Part shown: positions 63,353 through 64,000 of the stretch, piece by piece | Layout: each line of letters starts with the position of its first letter | Position numbering within the stretch: position 1 is the first letter of the stretch | From: Xanthomonas sp. XNM01 | GTDB taxonomy: Bacteria > Pseudomonadota > Gammaproteobacteria > Xanthomonadales > Xanthomonadaceae | Direction: 5' to 3' | Assembly: GCF_014851915.1 (NCBI RefSeq) | Contig: NZ_JACVAP010000002.1 | Span: 434,001 to 498,000, forward strand | DNA: 64,000 nucleotides | Made by a program: the position numbers and the translations under genes | The notes under the pieces: generated by a model | Told to the model about the DNA's origin: nothing | The model's input: the letters and a program-made list of their open reading frames with translations, nothing else | Databases searched by the model: none

Positions 63353-64000
63353 TCAGCGCTTCGGCGCGCGCACCGGCAGCGGCACGTTGCACAGGTCGAT
63401 ATGGCCGGCCGGGCGCTTGTAGAAGCTGTCGCGGCGGTTGCGGCGGGCTTCGACGATCTCGCTGAAGGTGGCGGTATCGGTGCGCAGCAGTTCCAGCGGT
63501 GTGCGCTCGGCGGCCGGCACCTCGCTCGCCAGCCGGATCGCGCGGATCGGGGTGCGCAGCGCGGCGTCCGCGTAGAAGCCCATCGGCTCCGGTCCCCGCC
63601 GGATCGTGCTGAGCAGCTCCATGCCCTGGACCACGCGGCCGACGGTGGTGATGTTGCGGTCCAGCTGGCGTGGCGACTGGCCCGTCACCACGTACAGCTC
63701 GGCGCCGATGCTGCTGTCGGCCGCCTCGTTGCGCCCGGCGCCCAGCGTGCCGTAGCAGTGCGCCAGCCAGGCCTTGCCGGTGGCCGGATCGCGGCCGGCG
63801 GGGAAGCCATCGGCGAAGCCGACCTCCGGCGCCCAGCCGTCGACATCGGGCAGGCGATCGAAGGCCAGACCGGCGGCGCTGCGCTCGAACTCGGCCGGCA
63901 GCTGGCGCTTCGCGCTGCCGAGATCCTTCGCCTTGGCCGCGTCGTCCGCATCGGCATCGCCGAACTGGACCACGAAGTTGTCCTGCGAGCGGTAGATGCT
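63353..64000 (-). CDS. peptidylprolyl isomerase (cyclophilin type), N-terminus beyond window edge
   Basis: Partial gene entering from the right edge; 216 codons remain. The frame is open to the edge and begins [15 protein letters not shown], with the cyclophilin core recognisable in [40 protein letters not shown] and [16 protein letters not shown]. The long insertions and the C-terminal extension ([20 protein letters not shown]) match the periplasmic cyclophilins of Xanthomonadaceae. Signal peptide not visible because the start lies outside. Confidence 0.83.
   Translation of the reverse strand, partial: SIYRSQDNFVVQFGDADADDAAKAKDLGSAKRQLPAEFERSAAGLAFDRLPDVDGWAPEVGFADGFPAGRDPATGKAWLAHCYGTLGAGRNEAADSSIGAELYVVTGQSPRQLDRNITTVGRVVQGMELLSTIRRGPEPMGFYADAALRTPIRAIRLASEVPAAERTPLELLRTDTATFSEIVEARRNRRDSFYKRPAGHIDLCNVPLPVRAPKR

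Overview
The window reads as chromosomal DNA of a free-living, aerobic gammaproteobacterium of the Lysobacter/Luteimonas (Xanthomonadaceae/Lysobacteraceae) type. The evidence is a very G+C-rich sequence with GC-ending codons, many secreted lipoproteins, Tat-exported proteins and M-peptidase-like DUF885 proteins, and promoters of the form TTGAC-N18-xxxAAT. A histidine-utilisation gene set and a short tandem array of REP-type hairpins fit as well. This placement is inference from gene content; no rRNA or tRNA gene is present to settle it. I see no prophage, integron, CRISPR array or insertion sequence.

Layout. 1-8.4 kb: mixed housekeeping genes (partial DUF885 lipoprotein-like hydrolase, VUT-family transporter, DUF502 membrane protein, DUF4442 thioesterase-fold protein, an alkylation-repair pair ada/alkA fusion plus ogt, and a nucleotide pyrophosphatase-like lipoprotein). 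8.4-12.7 kb: histidine degradation (hutC divergent from hutH-hutU, with an 18-bp perfect palindrome between them). 12.7-27.6 kb: PH-domain membrane protein, ThuA protein, FUSC exporter, MAPEG protein, periplasmic Clp-fold lipoprotein overlapping a sirtuin, DEAD-box helicase, a sigma-54-driven diguanylate cyclase, rluF, a universal stress protein with an FNR-type box, EamA transporter, DUF72 protein and a class C beta-lactamase-fold hydrolase. 27.6-28.97 kb: 13 tandem units of an inverted-pair REP (BIME-like) repeat between two convergent genes.

31-43.8 kb holds the least understood locus: two tandem Tat-exported TldD paralogues, each with its own copy of the same promoter, one TldE/PmbA partner without signal peptide, a Tat-exported DUF4159 protein, a MoxR ATPase, a DUF58 protein, a BatA-like protein, a DUF4175-like protein with a histidine-rich tract, and a large membrane-anchored protein. 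The last five are nearly contiguous or overlap by 4 bases, so they look like one envelope-associated MoxR/VWA-type machine coupled to a TldD/E peptidase.

45.2-56.6 kb is a complete assimilatory nitrate system: nasT (ANTAR antiterminator) and nasS (nitrate sensor), then nitrate transporter, nirB, nirD, molybdopterin nitrate reductase and a uroporphyrinogen methyltransferase for siroheme. The 600-base leader carries two NtrC-type sites, a perfect -24/-12 promoter, three hexaloop RNA hairpins with the identical loop AACGGC and an intrinsic terminator whose 5' arm is part of the third hairpin. This predicts two-layer control: nitrogen limitation through NtrC/sigma-54, and nitrate/nitrite through NasS-NasT antitermination. 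An unrelated serine hydrolase gene sits inverted between nasTS and the leader.

56.6-64 kb: a second universal stress protein with a perfect FNR-type box at the same distance as the first one, followed by three strong hairpins that may be a 3'-UTR or sRNA. Then come a LysR regulator divergent from an EamA transporter, an ArsR regulator with an AT-rich operator upstream of a DUF2867 protein, a small Lpp-like lipoprotein, an L,D-transpeptidase-fold protein with an uncertain start, a 48-residue membrane protein and a partial cyclophilin.
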